Both the position numbers and the translations under genes were made by a program. This document shows, in pieces, positions 62,732-64,000 of a DNA stretch of 64,000 nt. The notes below the pieces were generated by a model. It ran no database searches, was not told the DNA's origin, and worked only from the letters and a program-made list of their open reading frames with translations. How positions within the stretch are numbered: the stretch's first letter is position 1; every line of letters starts with the position of its first letter. This DNA comes from Nakazawaea peltata (taxonomy: Eukaryota > Ascomycota > Pichiomycetes > Alaninales > Pachysolenaceae). The stretch covers positions 1,739,135 to 1,803,134 of the forward strand of contig BCGQ01000001.1 in assembly GCA_001599355.1 (NCBI GenBank), read 5' to 3'.

Positions 62732-64000
62732 ATGAGTAAAGTTAAATCTCCATCATTGAGGTCTTCCAATTCTTCATCTAAGAGTATAGAAGCGAAACGA
62801 TTTGAAGATGATCAAAACATTCCCGCCCCAGAAGAAGATCCTACAATCTCAGATAGAAGAGGGTCCAGCTGGTTTGGATGGGGTGCCACAGGGAGACCTT
62901 CACCGGCAATATCAGCATCAGAAACATTTGAAACAACTAATGAAGGATTAAAGAGGAAAAGAGCAGAATCTGAGGATAACAATCTGGCTTCTGATGACGA
63001 ATCAGCCCCTACAGCGGTAGCAACCGAAAGTACGCCCCAAGGAGGCGAAATTGAGACCGGAGAAGGATGGATAAGTTGGGGTAGGAAGTTCTCACGTTCT
63101 AAAAATCTCTCAAGTGATTCACTTCGGAAGATGTTTTTGGATAATAATAAGGAGGCTCAAGTTAGAGAACCATCTAACGAGATTCTCAATAGTAGTCCTA
63201 AAGAGATAATCACTGATGGGAAGAATACGAGATCTGCATCTTGGAGTTTTTGGAATAATTCCACTATGACGTCCGCACAACAGATACTGCTGAGCAATGC
63301 AGTTGAAGCTGGTTCAGAAGATGCCGTGTTATTTGAGCCTAGAAAATCCGATAACACCAGATCTTCTATAGCTGTGGCTTCAAAGAATAAAAATACAAGC
63401 TCTAAAAACTCTATAATTGTGCCGACATTTGAAGAAGTGTTACCACTGGAGTCTTTGATGATCAAAATGAGAAATATGGTTTCTTTCAAGCCACCTCAAC
63501 ATCTCGAAAGAGTTAGACCAAAGGTGTTTAAACGTGTATTAATTGTAGGTGTCCATGGGTTCTTTCCTAATAAGATGCTTAGACCTTTGATTGGAGAACC
63601 AACAGGAACTTCTATCAAGTTTGCTAATGAGGCCGAGAAGGCTGTATTAAGATGGACTTCTAAGAACAACCTAGACGTATCTATTCAAAAAATTGCTTTA
63701 GAAAAAGAGGGTTGTATATTTGAGAGAGTTGATTATTTCTATAGTATTATGGAGAAATGGAAAGATGAGATTGCCAAATCGGATTTCATCTTCTTTGCTT
63801 GTCATTCTCAAGGAACCCCTGTTTCTATAACCTTACTCGGAAAGTTGATTGAAAATGGAATCATACAGAATGATTCATTCGATAAGAAAATCGGTATTCT
63901 TGCCATGGCCGGGGTTAATAATGGGCCTTTCTATGGGGTAGATCAGAAATTCTTTGTAAAAGCATACTCAACTATCGAACATGATTCGATGAGAGAATTA
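62732..64000 (+). CDS. Lipase-like conserved fungal protein, 5' part
   Basis: The frame is open from ATG 62732 to the window end (423 codons), so the 3' end is outside. The first ~235 residues are Ser/Asp/Glu-rich and disordered. Conserved-looking sequence begins at about residue 240 ([51 protein letters not shown]). [16 protein letters not shown] has the nucleophile-elbow form (x-H-S-Q-G) of an alpha/beta hydrolase, with the oxyanion-type HGFFP upstream. A membrane lipase of the Mil1 kind is possible; no symbol is given. Confidence 0.75.
   Translation, partial: MSKVKSPSLRSSNSSSKSIEAKRFEDDQNIPAPEEDPTISDRRGSSWFGWGATGRPSPAISASETFETTNEGLKRKRAESEDNNLASDDESAPTAVATESTPQGGEIETGEGWISWGRKFSRSKNLSSDSLRKMFLDNNKEAQVREPSNEILNSSPKEIITDGKNTRSASWSFWNNSTMTSAQQILLSNAVEAGSEDAVLFEPRKSDNTRSSIAVASKNKNTSSKNSIIVPTFEEVLPLESLMIKMRNMVSFKPPQHLERVRPKVFKRVLIVGVHGFFPNKMLRPLIGEPTGTSIKFANEAEKAVLRWTSKNNLDVSIQKIALEKEGCIFERVDYFYSIMEKWKDEIAKSDFIFFACHSQGTPVSITLLGKLIENGIIQNDSFDKKIGILAMAGVNNGPFYGVDQKFFVKAYSTIEHDSMREL

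Noticed and set aside
1-64000. Transposons, LTR elements or other virus-like copies
   Set aside because: No terminal repeats, reverse transcriptase, integrase, transposase or capsid-like frames were recognised in any gap.

Overview
This window is nuclear DNA of a budding yeast (Saccharomycotina). Genes are compact and mostly intronless. The few introns have GTAAGT donors and perfect TACTAAC branch sites. Nearly every protein has a recognisable yeast counterpart (Pde2, Vts1, Alg1, Cmd1, Vma3, Snu13, Pos5, Hat2, Apt1, Hol1, Spt5, Ung1 and others). CTG codons repeatedly fall where the family has alanine, including near-invariant sites in Pos5, Hat2, Apt1, Vts1 and Hol1. This points to the CUG-Ala clade (Pachysolen, Nakazawaea, Peterozyma; translation table 26). 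CTG should therefore be read as Ala, not Leu, throughout. No rRNA, CRISPR array, transposon or virus-like element was recognised.

Layout. 1-9 kb: 3' part of a cAMP phosphodiesterase, an Sro9/Slf1-type La-motif protein, Vts1, a Hos1-type histone deacetylase overlapping Alg1 tail to tail. 9-17 kb: calmodulin with an ATG-only first exon, Ecm14 pseudo-carboxypeptidase, a FAR-17a/AIG1 membrane protein, spliced prefoldin Gim3, tRNA-Ile(AAT), Cox11, three-exon Vma3, Snu13. 17-31 kb: DDB1/Mms1-like beta-propeller protein, NADH kinase Pos5, Csm1-like monopolin subunit, Mnn2/5 mannosyltransferase, a 1.8 kb gap, Avt3/4-like transporter, Atp23. 31-42 kb: Bud23, Img1, a CCDC47-family ER protein, an L-type-lectin-like membrane protein, two tandem Stl1-like transporters, two unassigned genes. 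42-50 kb: Gly1 (spliced), Are1/2, a YCR051W-like ankyrin protein, a GSKIP-like small protein, Hat2, Mrpl50, Apt1. 50-64 kb: two GNAT acetyltransferase paralogues in opposite orientation flanking Hol1, Mrpl39 (spliced), a PPIL3-type cyclophilin and Spt5; then Ung1 and the 5' part of a lipase-like gene.

Most genes are unrelated housekeeping functions, as usual in yeast. Weak themes are mitochondrial biogenesis (Cox11, Atp23, Img1, Mrpl50, Mrpl39, Pos5), chromatin and RNA control (Hos1, Hat2, Spt5, Vts1, Sro9-like, Snu13), and membrane transport (Stl1-like pair, Hol1, Avt). The points most worth a second look are the CTG reassignment, a run of perfect hairpins in the 5' coding region of one GNAT gene, the tiny 5' exons and microexon, a URS1-like motif in three promoters, a shared 28-bp promoter block, and a G+C-rich structured segment upstream of GLY1.
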